NCBI GenBank assembly: GCA_001972305.1
Contig: BDDD01000082.1
Span: 620,001-684,000 of the forward strand
Direction: 5' to 3'
From: Cephalotus follicularis
Lineage: Eukaryota; Streptophyta; Magnoliopsida; Oxalidales; Cephalotaceae
DNA: 64,000 bases
Shown here: piece by piece, positions 21,997 through 33,708 of the stretch
Layout: the number at the start of each line of letters is the position of its first letter
Numbering within the stretch: the stretch's first letter is position 1
Notes under the pieces: generated by a model
Told to the model about the DNA's origin: nothing
Seen by the model: the letters and a program-made list of their open reading frames with translations, nothing else
Databases searched by the model: none
Position numbers and translations under genes: made by a program

Positions 21997-23150
21997 ATGG
22001 ACCGAAGGAAAACACGTGATAGGGCTAGGGGCGCTGGAGCCAATGCCCCTGAAGGTGTGAATGTTCCTCAAGATAACAGAGACCCAATGACCCGGATTGC
22101 TGACTATTTCCAGCAACAGATGGCCTTTAATGTGGCCAATGCGAAGGAGATGCGCTAGTACTACGCGCAAGCTCGACCGCAACAAGGAGCTCCCGATCAT
22201 TGCCCGAGAGAGGATGGTAGTCAATTCGGAAGGGACATCGAGAGATTCATGAGACAGAATCCACCTAGTTTCCGGGGAGAACTTGATGCCACAATTGCTG
22301 AAAGATGGCTTCAAGACTTGGAGAAGATTTTTGCAGTGATGGACTGCACCGATGCCCAGAAGCTGAAATTTGCCGTGTCCCGTCTATGGGGAGACGCCAC
22401 TCACTGGTGGGAGATGGTCAAAGCGAAGTGGGAGTCTGTGGGACTCGATGCTACATGGGAGAGATTCCAGACAGAGTTCCTCGATTCCTATGTACCTCGG
22501 ATGGAGCAAGAACGGAGGGAGACAGAGCTTCTTGAGTTAAGGCAAGGGGAGATGACTGTGGCCGAATACCAGGCCAGGTTTATGGAGCTATCCAGACATT
22601 CACCATATCTGGTGGCTGATGATGTGAAAAAGATACGGAGGTTCTTGAAGGGTTTACGACCGGACCTTCGGTCGATGATTAGGGCTATGGAGCTGCGTAC
22701 CTTTTCAGAGGTCACTCAAAAGGCGAGGCTGTTGGAGAGCATATCCAGTGAGGACCGAGCAGAGAGGGCTCGGGTGCAACAAATTAAACAGAACCCGACA
22801 AGACCAGCTTCTTCGAAATGGCAAGGTAGTGGTTCTCTGAATAAATCATCGAAGAACAGATCTGGGCAGACTGCCACACTGGGGACTCCTAGTCAAGGTA
22901 GTAATGCGGGAACCGGAGCTTGTTATCATTGTGGTCGGAAGGGCCACTTGCAGAAGGATTGTTGGAGGATGAACGGGCTATGTTTGAGGTGTGGAGCATC
23001 TGGCCATTCAATGAAATATTGCCCGAAGAATCAGGCTACAGCACCTACCGGACCAGCTCGCAGTAGCGGGGCCACAGCAGGGCCTTCACAGCGAAGGGAC
23101 ACCGGCAAAGGCATTGCGAAAGCTAGAGTTTTTACCCTTTCACAGACAGA
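21997..23150 (+). pseudogene. gag: Tekay element 1 gag
   Basis: The likely start is ATG 21997 (MDRRKTRDRA), in the frame of all following pieces up to 25530. A TAG at 22156-22158 interrupts it early. The gag core follows ([42 protein letters not shown]), then a Ser/Gly-rich linker and two zinc knuckles, [14 protein letters not shown] and [14 protein letters not shown], both with intact ligands. Gag forms the particle and binds the element RNA. Translation past 22156 would need readthrough or a start at 22249. Confidence 0.85.
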
Positions 23151-25110
23151 GGTTCCGGAGTCTACCTCGGTAGTTGGAGGTACATTGTATATTTATGGTT
23201 TTGCTGCTAGAGTATTGATGGACCCTGGAGCATCACACTCTTTCATTTCATCACATTTTGCATCATGTTTAGATGTAACACCTGACTGTATGTCATATAC
23301 CTTGGATGTGAGCACACCTGTCGGAGCTTCCATGTATACAGACACTGTATATAGGGGTTGTGAGATGTCCATGGCAGGCATTTCCTTGTATGCAGATTTG
23401 ATAGTGTAGCCTATCCGCGACTTTGATATCATTTTGGGGATGGATTGGCTGTCGGCATATCATGCGTGCATGGACTGCTACAGCAAGACGGTTGATTTCC
23501 GTCTGCCCAATGGTACTACTTTCCAGTTCAAGGGAGACAAGGGGTTTTCTACACCGATTATATCCTTCATCCGTGCGTCGAGGTATCTCGAGAAAGGATG
23601 CGAAGGGTATCTTGCTTCTGTTATTGATCGGAGGAAGGAGAAAGGTTTGAGCCTGGAGAAGATCCCAGTAGTATGTGAATTTCCAGATGTATTTCCGGAT
23701 GACTTGGGATCTTTGCCACCAAGAAGAAATATGGAATTTGTTATCGATCTTACACCAGGTACGGATCCTATTTCGAAAGCACCTTACAGAATGGCTCCTG
23801 CGGAATTGAGAGAGCTAAAACTACAGTTACAGGATTTGATCGATAAGGGTTTCATTCGACCCAGTGTTTCGCCGTGGGGTGCACCTGTACTGTTTGTCAA
23901 AAAGAAAGATGGGTCGATGAGGCTCTGCATCGACTATAGGATGTTGAACAAAGCAACTATCAAGAACAAGTATCCTTTACCCCACATCGAGGATTTGTTT
24001 GACCAGTTGCAAGGAGCAAGGGTGTTCTCGAAGCTTGATCTAAGAACAGGATATCACCAGTTGAGGGTGAGGGAAGGAGATATTGAGAAAACTGCCTTCC
24101 GGACAAGATACGGTCACTATGAGTTCCTGGTGATGCCTTTTGGTGTTACCAATGCACCGGCTGCGTTCATGTCATTGATGAACGATGTGTTCCGACCGTA
24201 CTTGGACCAGTTTGTCGTTGTATTTATCGACGACGTGCTTGTATACTCAAGAAGTGAGGAAGAACATGCTTCCCACTTGAGGTTGGCTCTACAGATTCTC
24301 CGAGAGCACCAACTGTATGCCAAATTCAGTAAGTGTGAATTTTAGCTTGACCATGTGATCTTTCTTGGTCACATAGTATCTGCAGAGGGTTTACCGGTGG
24401 ATCCGTCAAAAACAGAGGTGGTACGAAATTGGCCCCAGCCGAGGAATGTAACGGAGGTACGTAGTTTTCTTGGCTTGGTGGGATATTACAAAAGATTTAT
24501 CCAGAATTTCTCAAGGATAGCTGAGCCTTTGACAAGACTGACCCAGAAGAAGACCTTGTTTGTCTGGGATGATGATTGCGAAGCTAGTTTCCGTGAACTG
24601 AAGGATCGGTTGGTTTCCGCTCCTATCTTGGCATTACCTGAGGGTAATGAGGGCTTTGCAGTCTATAGTGATGCATCGGGTAAGGGCCTAGGCTTCGTGC
24701 TGATGCAACGAGGAAAGGTGATTTCTTATGCTTCTAGGAAGCTGAAGCCTTACGAAGAAAACTACCCGACTCATGACCTTGAACTTGCAGCTATTATCTA
24801 CGCCCTTCAGAAGTGGAGACACTATCTTTATGGGACGCATTTTGAGATCTTTACTGATCATAAGAGTCTGACATACCTGTTCTGTCAGGACACGCTGTAC
24901 ATGAGAAAACGAAGGTGGGTGGAGTTCTTTAATGATTACGACTGCAGTATCCAGTATCACCCGGGGAAGGCGAATGTAGTCGCTGATGCCTTGAGCCGCA
25001 AGGCTATGATCGCTAGTACAATGGTATCACAATGGAATATGTTAGAAGACTTCCAAGAATGGTCTCCATTCAATCAGTCACCGGGGATCTTTCTAGCCGA
25101 CATGCGGGTA
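23151..25110 (+). pseudogene. pol: Tekay element 1 protease, reverse transcriptase and RNase H
   Basis: The protease segment reads [13 protein letters not shown]; the active site normally DSG is DPG, so it is probably dead. A TAG at 23407-23409 follows. Reverse transcriptase runs from about 23790 ([12 protein letters not shown]) through [32 protein letters not shown] and the catalytic FIDDVLVYS near 24220. Another TAG at 24343-24345 comes next, then the RNase H ([13 protein letters not shown] near 24660, [10 protein letters not shown] near 24840). Apart from the stops the residues are well conserved, which fits a fairly young copy damaged by point mutations. Confidence 0.85.
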
Positions 25111-26516
25111 GAACCAGTGTTACTGCATCGCATCAAAGATGCACAACCACATGATCCTGAACTGCAGTGGATTCGAGAGAATCTGGATTCGAAGTCTGAT
25201 TTTAAGGTACATGATGATGGTATTATGAGGTATCGGGGGCGTGTATGTCTTCCGAATGAACCAGGAGTGAAGGATGAGCTACTCCGCGGGGCTCATAAAT
25301 CCCTGTACAGTATTCATTCTGGTAGCACCAAGATGTACCAAGATATGAAGAAGATTTACTGGTGGCCTGCCATGAAGCGTGAGATTGCTGAATATGTCAC
25401 GAAGTGTTTGACTTGCCAGAGGGTTAAAGCCGAGAACCAAAGACCTGCGGGACTGTTACAGTCATTACCAGTGGCAGAATGGAAGTGGGAACACATCACG
25501 ATGGACTTTGTTTCTGGGTTTCCACTGATAGGAATCGACACAATGCCGTGTGGGTTATTGTTGATAGACTTACCAAATCAGCACACTTCTTGCCCACACA
25601 TGTCACTGATTCTTCGAGCAAGTTGGCTCGGTTATACGTGAAGGAGATTGTGAGACTGCACGGTGTTCCGGTGAGCATCGTTTGTGATAGGGATTCGATC
25701 TTCACTTCCAACTTCTGGAAGAGATTCCAGACAGCCTTCGGGACGAGATTGAATCTTAGTACTGCTTTTCACCCTCAGACAGACGGACAGTCGGAGCGTA
25801 CCATCCAAACCTTGGAGGATATTCTTTGAGCTTGTATGACCGATTTTGGCGGAACCTGGGAAGACCATATTCCTCTGATAGAGTTTTCATATAATAACAG
25901 CTATCACTCGAGTATTGGTATAGCTCCATACGAGGCGCTGTATGGGAGAAAGTGTAGGTCACCTGTCTGTTGGGACAAGGTTGGTGAACGACCACTGCTT
26001 GGGTCGGATTTGGTGGAGGAGACTTCGGAAAAAGTCAAGTTCATCAAAGAAAAGTTGCTAGCGGCGCAAAGTCGGCAGAAGAGCTACGTCGATAGTATAA
26101 AGAGAAGGCCTTTAACCTTCAATGTTGGCGATCACATGTTTTTGAAGGTACCTCCGTGGAAAGGAGTGCAAAGATTCAGGAAAAAGGGCAAGTTAGCACC
26201 CCGCCATATTGGTCCTTTTGAGATTCTGGAAACGGTTGGGGAGGTAGCATATCAGCTAGCCTTGCCTCCTACATTGTCGAGTGTACATGATGTCTTCCAT
26301 GTATCGATGCTACGAGGTTACGTCCGAGACCCATCACATGTCTTGGATTATGACTCGGTTACGGTGAGGGATGATCTTTCCTGCAAGGAATCACCCGTGA
26401 GAATCTTGGATTGGAAGACAAAAGTATTGAGGAACCGGTCCATTCTGATGGTGAAGGTTCAGTGGCAATTTCATCAGCCGGATGAAGCGGCTTGGGAACG
26501 TGAGGATGATATCTGA
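25111..26516 (+). pseudogene. pol: Tekay element 1 integrase with chromodomain-like tail
   Basis: The zinc-binding HHCC part (SIHSG...KCLTCQRVK near 25300-25430) leads to the catalytic core with all three acidic residues kept ([32 protein letters not shown]). A one-base deletion near 25530 shifts the frame, judged against element 2. A TGA at 25828-25830 then breaks the core. The C-terminal part ([22 protein letters not shown]) ends in a chromodomain-like tail ([19 protein letters not shown], 26450-26510). Such tails direct chromovirus integration to heterochromatin marks, as known for the family. Confidence 0.85.
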
Positions 26517-26571
26517 GAGCGTTACCCACATCTGTTTTAGTATTGTGTTAATTTCGGGGATGAAATTTCTT

Positions 26572-26581
26572 GAAGGAGGGG
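26572..26581 (+). promoter_or_regulatory. Polypurine tract, Tekay element 1
   Basis: GAAGGAGGGG lies four bases before the 3' LTR start; the same sequence precedes the 3' LTR of Tekay element 2. Confidence 0.8.
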
Positions 26582-26585
26582 TGGA

Positions 26586-28513
26586 TGTAATGCCCGGTAT
26601 TTTCCTGAATGTAATATTTCGATTGATGATGTAATCATAAACTTGAGTTAATAAGAATGTTGAAATTTCAATTCAAAAGGGGTCCCTAAATCCAAAATAT
26701 TGGTTAAGGAAGGAAGTGTGTATGTCAAAGCTTGAAACAGCACTGTCTTGGGACAAAGACATCGACGTCTTTAGAAAGACGTCGACGCCTTTGGGGGTGA
26801 GGTACACGTGGATGCACGTGCATACACGTCGACCTTGAGAGAAGGCATCGACACCTTCTTACGAAAAGAGAAAATACATCGATGTCTAAGGAAAGACGTC
26901 GACGCCTTTGTAAGAATGGCCATCACGTTCTTCGCTGGCAGAGTAACATGCAGTGAGGGATCCTTGGGGGCTTTACAGACGCTCTAACAAGTGCATTGTG
27001 ATGTGTTAATCACAATGGTGTGTTGCCTGGCATGTTCCGAAACATGCCCTCACATGGAACATGCAAGGGATTACCACCCTCACATGCAACCTGCAATGAA
27101 AGAATGGTTAAAGAAAACAAAAAGAAATATGCAGAAACCTGGAAAGTGGGAGAGAGCACGAGGGGGCCTGTTAAATGGTAGAAGAAAGAGGTTTGGAAGA
27201 AGCCATCTGCATAAGAATAACCATCCCCACTCATCTCTCTCGTTTTAAAACACCAGAAGAAAGAAAAGAAAGAAAAACAGTGAGTGTGAGAGCCACCATT
27301 GTTGAGTTGCTTGGAGCTGGGGATTGGAGCTCGTGGGTAGCAGTTGCTGAGGGAACCTTGGAGCTGCTGGTAGCCAGAACTTGGGGACTTAAAGAGGTGG
27401 ACTTTCCAGTTCCTAACTTGGAACAATAAGGTAGGGGAAAGTGATGAATTTATACATGCATTTTGGGTTTTAAGTTAATGAATAACATGATGAATTGCAT
27501 GTTAATTGTGGTTTTGGACTTGTTGTGGTGTTACTGTGATACACTGAGTTAATCTTGAATGTACGATTACATGAATATGTGAGTTGATTGTGTAAAGAAT
27601 GGATCTAATAATAGCCTGGCATGTTAAAACCGTGGAAAACACGTTCTGGGTTGTAAAGACATCGACGTCTATGAAAAGACGTCGACGCCTTCGTGTGAAA
27701 ACGTGAATGACATCGATGCTTTTATAAAGACATCGACTCCTTTTCTGGGAAATTGTAGAACTGTAATGTTCATTTTGGATGGCCATTTAGCCACTTGAGT
27801 GCTAAACAACTTACTGAGGACTTGCTCCAAGACCGGATGGAGTAAGAGTGCATGACGTTGGGGCCAGGAGGTGGCGACGGTCATGACGATTGGCTTGTCT
27901 GGTTCCTTTTTGGGAACATATTTACTGCTTGTGTTGATATAACTTATGAGTTATACCCATACTGTGAGCATGCATATATTTTTATATGTACATGCGGAGG
28001 TATTTTTACTATGAAAATTACATGGCATGGCTCATCATAATGAATTCATTCATGACACTCATTATCATATGACTCGAACTGTATTTATGGGTTTATTCAC
28101 TTAGCCGAGTGAGGACAAAGGCTAACCCCTACTGTAACAGATTGATGGAGTGGACATGATATGGATCATGCACGGAGACTTAAAGAGAAGATTTGTTATC
28201 TCTCTTATTTATGTATTTTGGTTATGGAACATTGATCATGTTATTCGGATTTTTGTAATAGAGGTTATTTTGTTATCTTATTCTGTATTATTATTTCACG
28301 CTCCGTTTTGGGCGATCGACGGTTGTGTTTGGATTTTGGGCATCACGTAGTCTGGGATGCGTGATGCGTGTTCATATTCGGCTCATTTATGTCATTGCTT
28401 CCGCTATTGAAGGTTTTTTATTTATTGGTAATTTTGCAAGAGCTGGATTATTTCATGTTGATTGTCTTACCAGTTTATATGTTGTCTATGTGTTGGAAAA
28501 CGGGGGCGTGACA
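26586..28513 (+). repeat. 3' LTR of Tekay element 1, internally deleted
   Basis: It starts TGTAATGCCCGG and ends GGCGTGACA. Compared with the 5' LTR it lacks about 911 bp (5' LTR 20258-21170); the junction is at 27797-27800. It keeps TCGA clusters at 26755-26910 and 27656-27745. Confidence 0.9.
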
Positions 28514-28518
28514 GCTTT

Positions 28519-29937
28519 TCACGTGAACGTCGATTCTTTCTCACGTTTTCTTCTGGCGGTTTTTATTTGACGTCTGTTATGTGATAATATGATCTGTTTT
28601 GCATGTTTAGGGTTATATAACATTTGTGGTGACGATTAGGGTGATTCTGTACGTGTTTTTGGTTCATTCTTGTGATTATTAGTTTCGAGCGACTAAGGTA
28701 CGGATGTTTTCCTTTTTGATAAACTCCCTTTAGTTTTATTGTTATAAATCCTATTTATGCTTTTATGAATAAGTTTACGGATGTTTTGTTCCTTGATGCC
28801 CTCATATTTTTTTATTAGAGTAAAAAGTTATTCTATGAATAAGGTACGGATTCTTCGTCTTTGATTACCTTCCTTCGGTTTTATTGGAATAAAATCAGCT
28901 TTGCTTTATGAATATAGTATGAATAGTTTCCATTATCTCCCTCTGATTTTTATTGAAATGAATTTAGTTTTGCTTTTAGTACGGATACTTTCGTTCTTGG
29001 CTGTTTTCATCTGATTTTATTGAATTAAATTCAGTTTTTGTTTGTAGTAAATAAAGTACGGATTTTATTTTATTTTTCGTTCTTAATCGTGTTCCTTCGA
29101 TTTTATTAAAAGAAATCACATTTATGTTTTTATGAGTAAAGTACGGACTCTTTGTTTTGATTTTCATATTTTGATTTGTATGAAATAAATACAGATTTTT
29201 ACTGTCATCATCTCTTTTAATTATTTGTGGAATTAAATGAGCATGACTTTCAATTTCGAAAGTATGTTTACTTTTATTATTACGGATATGATAATGATTT
29301 CGAATATGTTTGGAAAAACACCGTATATATGTGTATATGTTTTGAATTGGTTTTGAAGTAAATCAATATTTTAAATGATTTTTGATAAAGTCATTTTTTT
29401 TGAAATACTGAGAATATATCTGAACCACCTATGGGGGTACCATAGGCATGTCGTAGGCCTGGCACGGGGACATGACACTATCCGTAACGGTGTGATTAGT
29501 GTACGACATCTCTCACTGTTTTTGATATCCTGTGAATAGGATTTGGATCCCATTTCAGAATAGAGGCGTATGGGCCGGCCCTAGGGAAATATTTTTGGAT
29601 TCAGATTTTGGGAATTGACTGTGTAGTGACGTACTCATTATTCCGTCAGGCCTATATATATATATATATATATTTAAACCGTATTGCTTATCTCAGTATG
29701 AAACACTGCTTTGGAAAAGTTTGGAATCGGATATAGACGAAAATGTATATATGTTTTATAAATTTTTTTGAATATATGTGTTTGACATAAGCACCATTTG
29801 AATTGCATAAATTTAGTTTATTTATGAATTGTTCTGTTTTCGTAAAAGATTCGTACTATTTGTTTTGTAAAGTGTTTTATTATTCTATATCCGTACTGAG
29901 GATTGCTCAGCCGCGTTTTTGTATTCAATGCGGCAGG
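28519..29937 (+). other. Middle part of solo LTR 1
   Basis: This non-coding LTR sequence lies between the two nested elements. It contains a degenerate tandem array anchored on tacggat (about 28690-29290) and a (TA)n run near 29650-29672. No gene is present. Confidence 0.75.
28690..29290 (+). repeat. Degenerate tandem array with tacggat anchor
   Basis: About seven or eight diverged units of 60-85 bp each begin with a variant of aagtacggat followed by a pyrimidine-rich part and a tttattgaataaa-like part. Anchors lie near 28695, 28775, 28843, 28975, 29055, 29141 and 29282. Two related units occur in solo LTR 2 (about 45736 and 45810). Confidence 0.6.
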
Positions 29938-30049
29938 TGTTGACTTTTAGTCTCCATCCTAAGTTTTAATGATTACAAATTTGCATTTAACCTTGCTGCT
30001 TTCTGTGCAAGAAAAGAAATAAACAAAATTACGGAGTGCAGAAACAGAG

Positions 30050-30310
30050 CAAAGCGCCGACGGTCACAATCAAAGCGTCAGCGCTTTATGCCAAAAAGTC
30101 GACGCCTGAGAAGTGCAAGTTTGCCGTTAAAACCACTGAAGGGCAAAATCAGTTGAAGTACTCAAAGCGGCGACGCTTAGGATTAAAGCGTCAGCGCTTT
30201 ATGCGAACGGTCGACTCCAAAATCAAAGCGCCGACAGACAAAGCGAGAAAATTCAAATTTAACTCCTAACGGTAACGTAAGCGCCGACGCTTTAGGCAAT
30301 ACTGTCGACG
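30050..30310. repeat. TCGA-type palindrome cluster, gag-only copia LTR
   Basis: Eight or more sites of the gcgccgacg, gcgtcagcgctt, gtcgacgcc and gcggcgacgctta types lie here. The symmetric GCG...CGC arms are kept although the central TCGA has changed in several. Repeated in the 3' LTR at 33397-33660. Confidence 0.75.
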
Positions 30311-30428
30311 CTTTGGACGGCTGATACAATATCAGAACTTGTTTTAAAGAGCCAACTTTTGTGCAACAACTTCCAAGACTTCTCCAACGGCTCTATTTCT
30401 TCACCAACGGCTAGAATCTAAATGAAGC

Positions 30429-30436
30429 TATATATA
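30429..30436 (+). promoter_or_regulatory. TATA box, gag-only copia LTR
   Basis: TATATATA lies about 490 bp into the LTR, between the motif cluster and the U5 hairpin, the same order as in SIRE element 1. Confidence 0.5.
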
Positions 30437-30798
30437 GAGGTCAAGAAACAAGATTTTAAGAGACTTGAACACAACTCTTGAACATCCAATCACAAAAACT
30501 CATCTTGCACATCTACAAACAAAAGAGAAAGACATCAAGCTAGAGTTTTACACTTTCACATCCAAAGCTTGTAACATTCTATCACTTTCATATCCAACCT
30601 TTAAGAGGTTATTGTAAACACAAATCCTTTTTATCATTCATTGTAAGAGAGGGGAGTGAACCTTTGTAAGTTGTTTCATTGATTTGCACCCGGAACCCAA
30701 AATCAAGTGTAAGGTGATTTTGCTTTGATTTGCACCCGTAAGCCGAAAATCAAAGGTTTCTAGTGGTATCTAGTGGAATCTCAAGGGGTTCTTGAGAA

Positions 30799-30831
30799 AG
30801 TGGACGTAGGCACAGATTTTGCCGAACCACT
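30799..30831 (+). other. Conserved U5 hairpin, gag-only copia 5' LTR
   Basis: AGTGG/CCACT and GGC/GCC stems enclose a loop acagatttt. The counterpart in the 3' LTR (34295-34327) has a changed loop and intact stems. Confidence 0.6.
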
Positions 30832-30969
30832 ATAAATTCGTTTGCAAACTTTCTATCCCTTATCTCTTTAATTTACTTGTTCTTGTGTGCTCGTTTAAAT
30901 TCATATCTTAATTTGTATTTTCCGTATACTATTTAGTTGTTTTAGTTGCCATATATCGATCATTACAAT

Positions 30970-30980
30970 TGGTATCAGAG
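30970..30980 (+). promoter_or_regulatory. Primer binding site, gag-only copia element
   Basis: TGGTATCAGAG lies two bases after the LTR end and is complementary to initiator methionine tRNA. Confidence 0.85.
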
Positions 30981-31022
30981 AGGTTATCTCATAATTCTTA
31001 ATTGTTATAGATATAAAGATCC

Positions 31023-32692
31023 ATGGCAAACCAAATGAACCTAAACATAGGATTAGAAGGATCATCCATTACTAGACCTCCATTTTTTTGATGGAAACAA
31101 CTATAGTTTTTGGATGACTAGGATGACCATTTTTCTACAATCCCTTGACTATCAATTGTGGCATATTATTGTAAATGGTCCTAGAATGCCCACAAGAACT
31201 ATAGAAGGAGCAGTCTCTCCTAAACCCGAAAATGAATATAATGATAATGATTTTAGGATGCTCCAATTAAATTCTAAAGCTAAACATGTTTTATTTTGTG
31301 TCGTTGGCCCGAATGAATTTAATCAGATATCTTCTTGTGATTCGGCTAAAGAAATGTGGAATTTATTAGAAGTCACATATGAAGGCACGAATCAAGTAAA
31401 AGAATCTAAAATAAGCATGCTTGTACATGAGTATGAATTGTTTATGATGAATGTATAAGTGACATGTTTACTCGCTTTACTACTATCACTAACTCCCTTA
31501 AAAATCTTGGCAAATAATATTCTAACCAAGAACTTGTAAGGAAAATTTTAAAGTGCTTGCCGAAGAGTTGGACTCCCAAGGTAACGGCAATTGAGGAGGC
31601 TAAGGACTTTTCACTCTTCCACTCGAACAACTCCTAGGTTCCTTGATGACACATGAGACAACAATGAAGAATCATGAGCATGTGGAAGTCAAGAAGAAGA
31701 AGTCAATCGCTCTAAAAGCCTCAAAGGAAGAAAGCGAAAGCGATGAAGAAGGAGATGTAGCACTTATAACTTCCCAATTCAAGAAGTTCCTCAAAAGTCA
31801 AAAGGGGAAGAAGGCTTTAAAGAAATTCCCTCACAATGTAGAATCAAGCAAGAAGGAAGAGCCAACTTGCTATGAATGCAAAAAGCCCGGCCATTTCAAA
31901 AAAGAATGCCCAAATCTTAAGAAGAAAGAAAAATTCATCAAAGAGCATTCCAAGAAGAAGAAAGCAATGGTAGCTACTTGGGATGATAGTGATCTCTCAA
32001 GCTCCGAAGAAAGTGGAAGTGATGAAGAAGTTGTAAATTTTGCTCTCATGGCTATGGAAGAAGATACAAGTGGAGACCAAAGTGAAAATGAGGTAAATTT
32101 TACTTTTGATGAGTTGCAAAATGCCTATGAGAACTTGTTCAAAGAATATGAAAATGTCTGTTTGAAGAACAAGTCTCTAAAGAAAAATGCGATTTCTATT
32201 TCTACAGAATTGGAAACTCTAAAGAATGAGAATAGCAAATATATAAATGAAATTGATTCTCTTCAAAGTAAGAATAGCTTCTATGAAAATGATATTGAAA
32301 TTTTAAATGTTTCTTCAAAATTATCAATCGATTCAATGGAAGAAAATGAAAAACTGAAAATTGAGATTGATGCTTTAAAGAAATATTTTTCTACCTTTTC
32401 AAATAGTAGTGCTAAATTGGACAATCTATTAGGTTTACAAAGATGTGTGTTTGACAAAGCTGGTCTTGGCTATGAAGAAATGAAAAATGTCAAATATTTT
32501 AAAAATTTCTTTGTTAAGAAAGTTGAGCCTAAAATTATTTGCAATTATTATGGTAGATTAGGACATATATCTACCTCTTGCATTTATAGAAATAATTTCT
32601 GTTATGGTAAAACAAGAAAGATTTGGGTTCCTAAAGGAACTCTTGTGACTAAGTTGAAAGGACCCAAGTTCAAACGGGTACCAAAAGCTTAA
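31023..32692 (+). pseudogene. gag: Gag of the gag-only copia element
   Basis: It starts at ATG 31023 (MANQMNLNIGLEGS). An extra T in a run near 31083-31090 shifts the frame, after which the gag core is open from 31114 (MTIFLQSLDYQLWHIIVNGP, SAKEMWNLLEVTYEGTNQVK). A stop near 31456, a second stop near 31515 and a deletion near 31610 break it again. The last part, from 31643, is open and has an intact zinc knuckle (CYECKKPGHFKKEC), a coiled-coil-like charged stretch and a second, damaged knuckle (CNYYGRLGHISTSC, one Cys is Tyr). It ends with VPKGTL...RVPKA and a stop where autonomous elements would go on into protease. Confidence 0.8.
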
Positions 32693-33271
32693 ACTTTGTT
32701 TTGTAGGTGTACTTGAAGTCTATTTCAAAATGCTCAAGTACATAAGTTTTAGGTAAGAAAGATTTTGTTGAGGGGGAGGTATCGTTTTATGCTCTCATTA
32801 ATTTATTCTTTAACTCTCAATTGGTATCTCTCAATTTTTTTTACTGATATGATATTGATATTTTAACTTTCAATGAATTTTATTTCAATTGGTATTCTTT
32901 GTTGGTATCCCTTTAAAATTGTTTAAATGGCGTCAATTCTTTGGTATAATCTTTTTGATGCTAACAAAAAGGGGGAGAATGCTTTATGCTTAAGGAAAAA
33001 TTGATAGCTTATGCTAAGGGGGAGCTAGATATGAAAATGTGCTATTAATGATGAATATGTTTAGGGGGAGTGTATGGTAAAACTAGATAAGATTTTTACT
33101 TGCATAATATTTTGAAAAATGAAAAATGGATATTATATTAAGGGGGAGTTTATCTAGATTTTTTAAAAATTGGTATCTAAAGAAATCTTTGTCTTGGTAT
33201 CTAAAGAAAACTTCTTTTTGTCTTCAATTGGTATAATTTTTTTCTTAATGTAGTAAATTTTTATAATCATC
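32693..33271 (+). other. 3' untranslated region with GGGGGAG tract series
   Basis: This is non-coding. Purine tracts with agggggag occur near 32770, 32970, 33017, 33063 and 33141, before the one that abuts the LTR at 33272-33284. Confidence 0.7.
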
Positions 33272-33284
33272 AAAAAGGGGGAGA
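33272..33284 (+). promoter_or_regulatory. Polypurine tract, gag-only copia element
   Basis: The tract aaaaagggggaga directly precedes the 3' LTR start, identical to the tract at 2272-2284 of SIRE element 1. Confidence 0.85.
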
Positions 33285-33708
33285 TTGTTGACTTTTAGTC
33301 TCAATCCTAAGTTTTAATGATTACAAATTTGCATTTAAACTTGCTACTTTCTGTGCAAGAAAAGAAATAAACAAAATTAAGGAGTGCAGAAACAGAGCAA
33401 AGCGCCGACGGTCACAATCAAAGCGTCAACGCCTTATGCCAAAAAGTCGACGCCTGAGAAGTGCAAGTCTGCCGTTAAAACCAGTGAAGCGCAAAATTAG
33501 TTGAAGGACTCAAAGCGGCGACGCTTAGGATTAAAGCGACAGCGCTTTATGCGAACGGTCGACTCCAAGATCAAAGCGCCGACAGACAAAGCGAGAAAAT
33601 TCAAATTTAATTCCTAACGGTAACCTAAGCGCCGACGCTTTAGGCAATACTGTCGACGCTTTGGACGGCTGATACAATATCAGAACTTGTTTTAAAGAGC
33701 CAACTTTT

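Larger units (their letters stand above)
19046..28513 (+). mobile_element. Tekay-type chromovirus (Ty3/gypsy) element 1
   Basis: The element runs 9.5 kb from TGTAATGCCCGG to GGGGGCGTGACA with the perfect duplication gcttt (19041-19045 and 28514-28518). It contains a 5' LTR of 2839 bp, an initiator-Met primer site, gag-pol in one frame broken by four stops and one frameshift, a polypurine tract and a 3' LTR shortened to 1928 bp by an internal deletion. The two CCHC knuckles in gag and the chromodomain-like integrase tail place it in the Tekay/Del branch. The LTRs look very similar over aligned stretches, so insertion was fairly recent despite the stops. Confidence 0.9.
29938..30967 (+). repeat. 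5' LTR of the gag-only copia element
   Basis: The LTR is 1030 bp, TGTTGACTTTT to ATTACA, followed after two bases by the primer site. It contains a TCGA-type cluster (about 30050-30310), a TATA box (30429-30436) and the conserved U5 hairpin (30799-30831). Confidence 0.9.

Noticed and set aside
22488..22715. Minus-strand frames across gag and pol of the Tekay elements
   Set aside because: Shadow frames of the plus-strand gag-pol coding sequence.
29650..29672. (TA)n tract as an origin or promoter
   Set aside because: Simple microsatellite within solo LTR 1, with no supporting context.
30036..30269. 77-residue open frame in the copia LTR
   Set aside because: It lies wholly inside U3 of the LTR and reads through the motif cluster. 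No homology or start context supports it.
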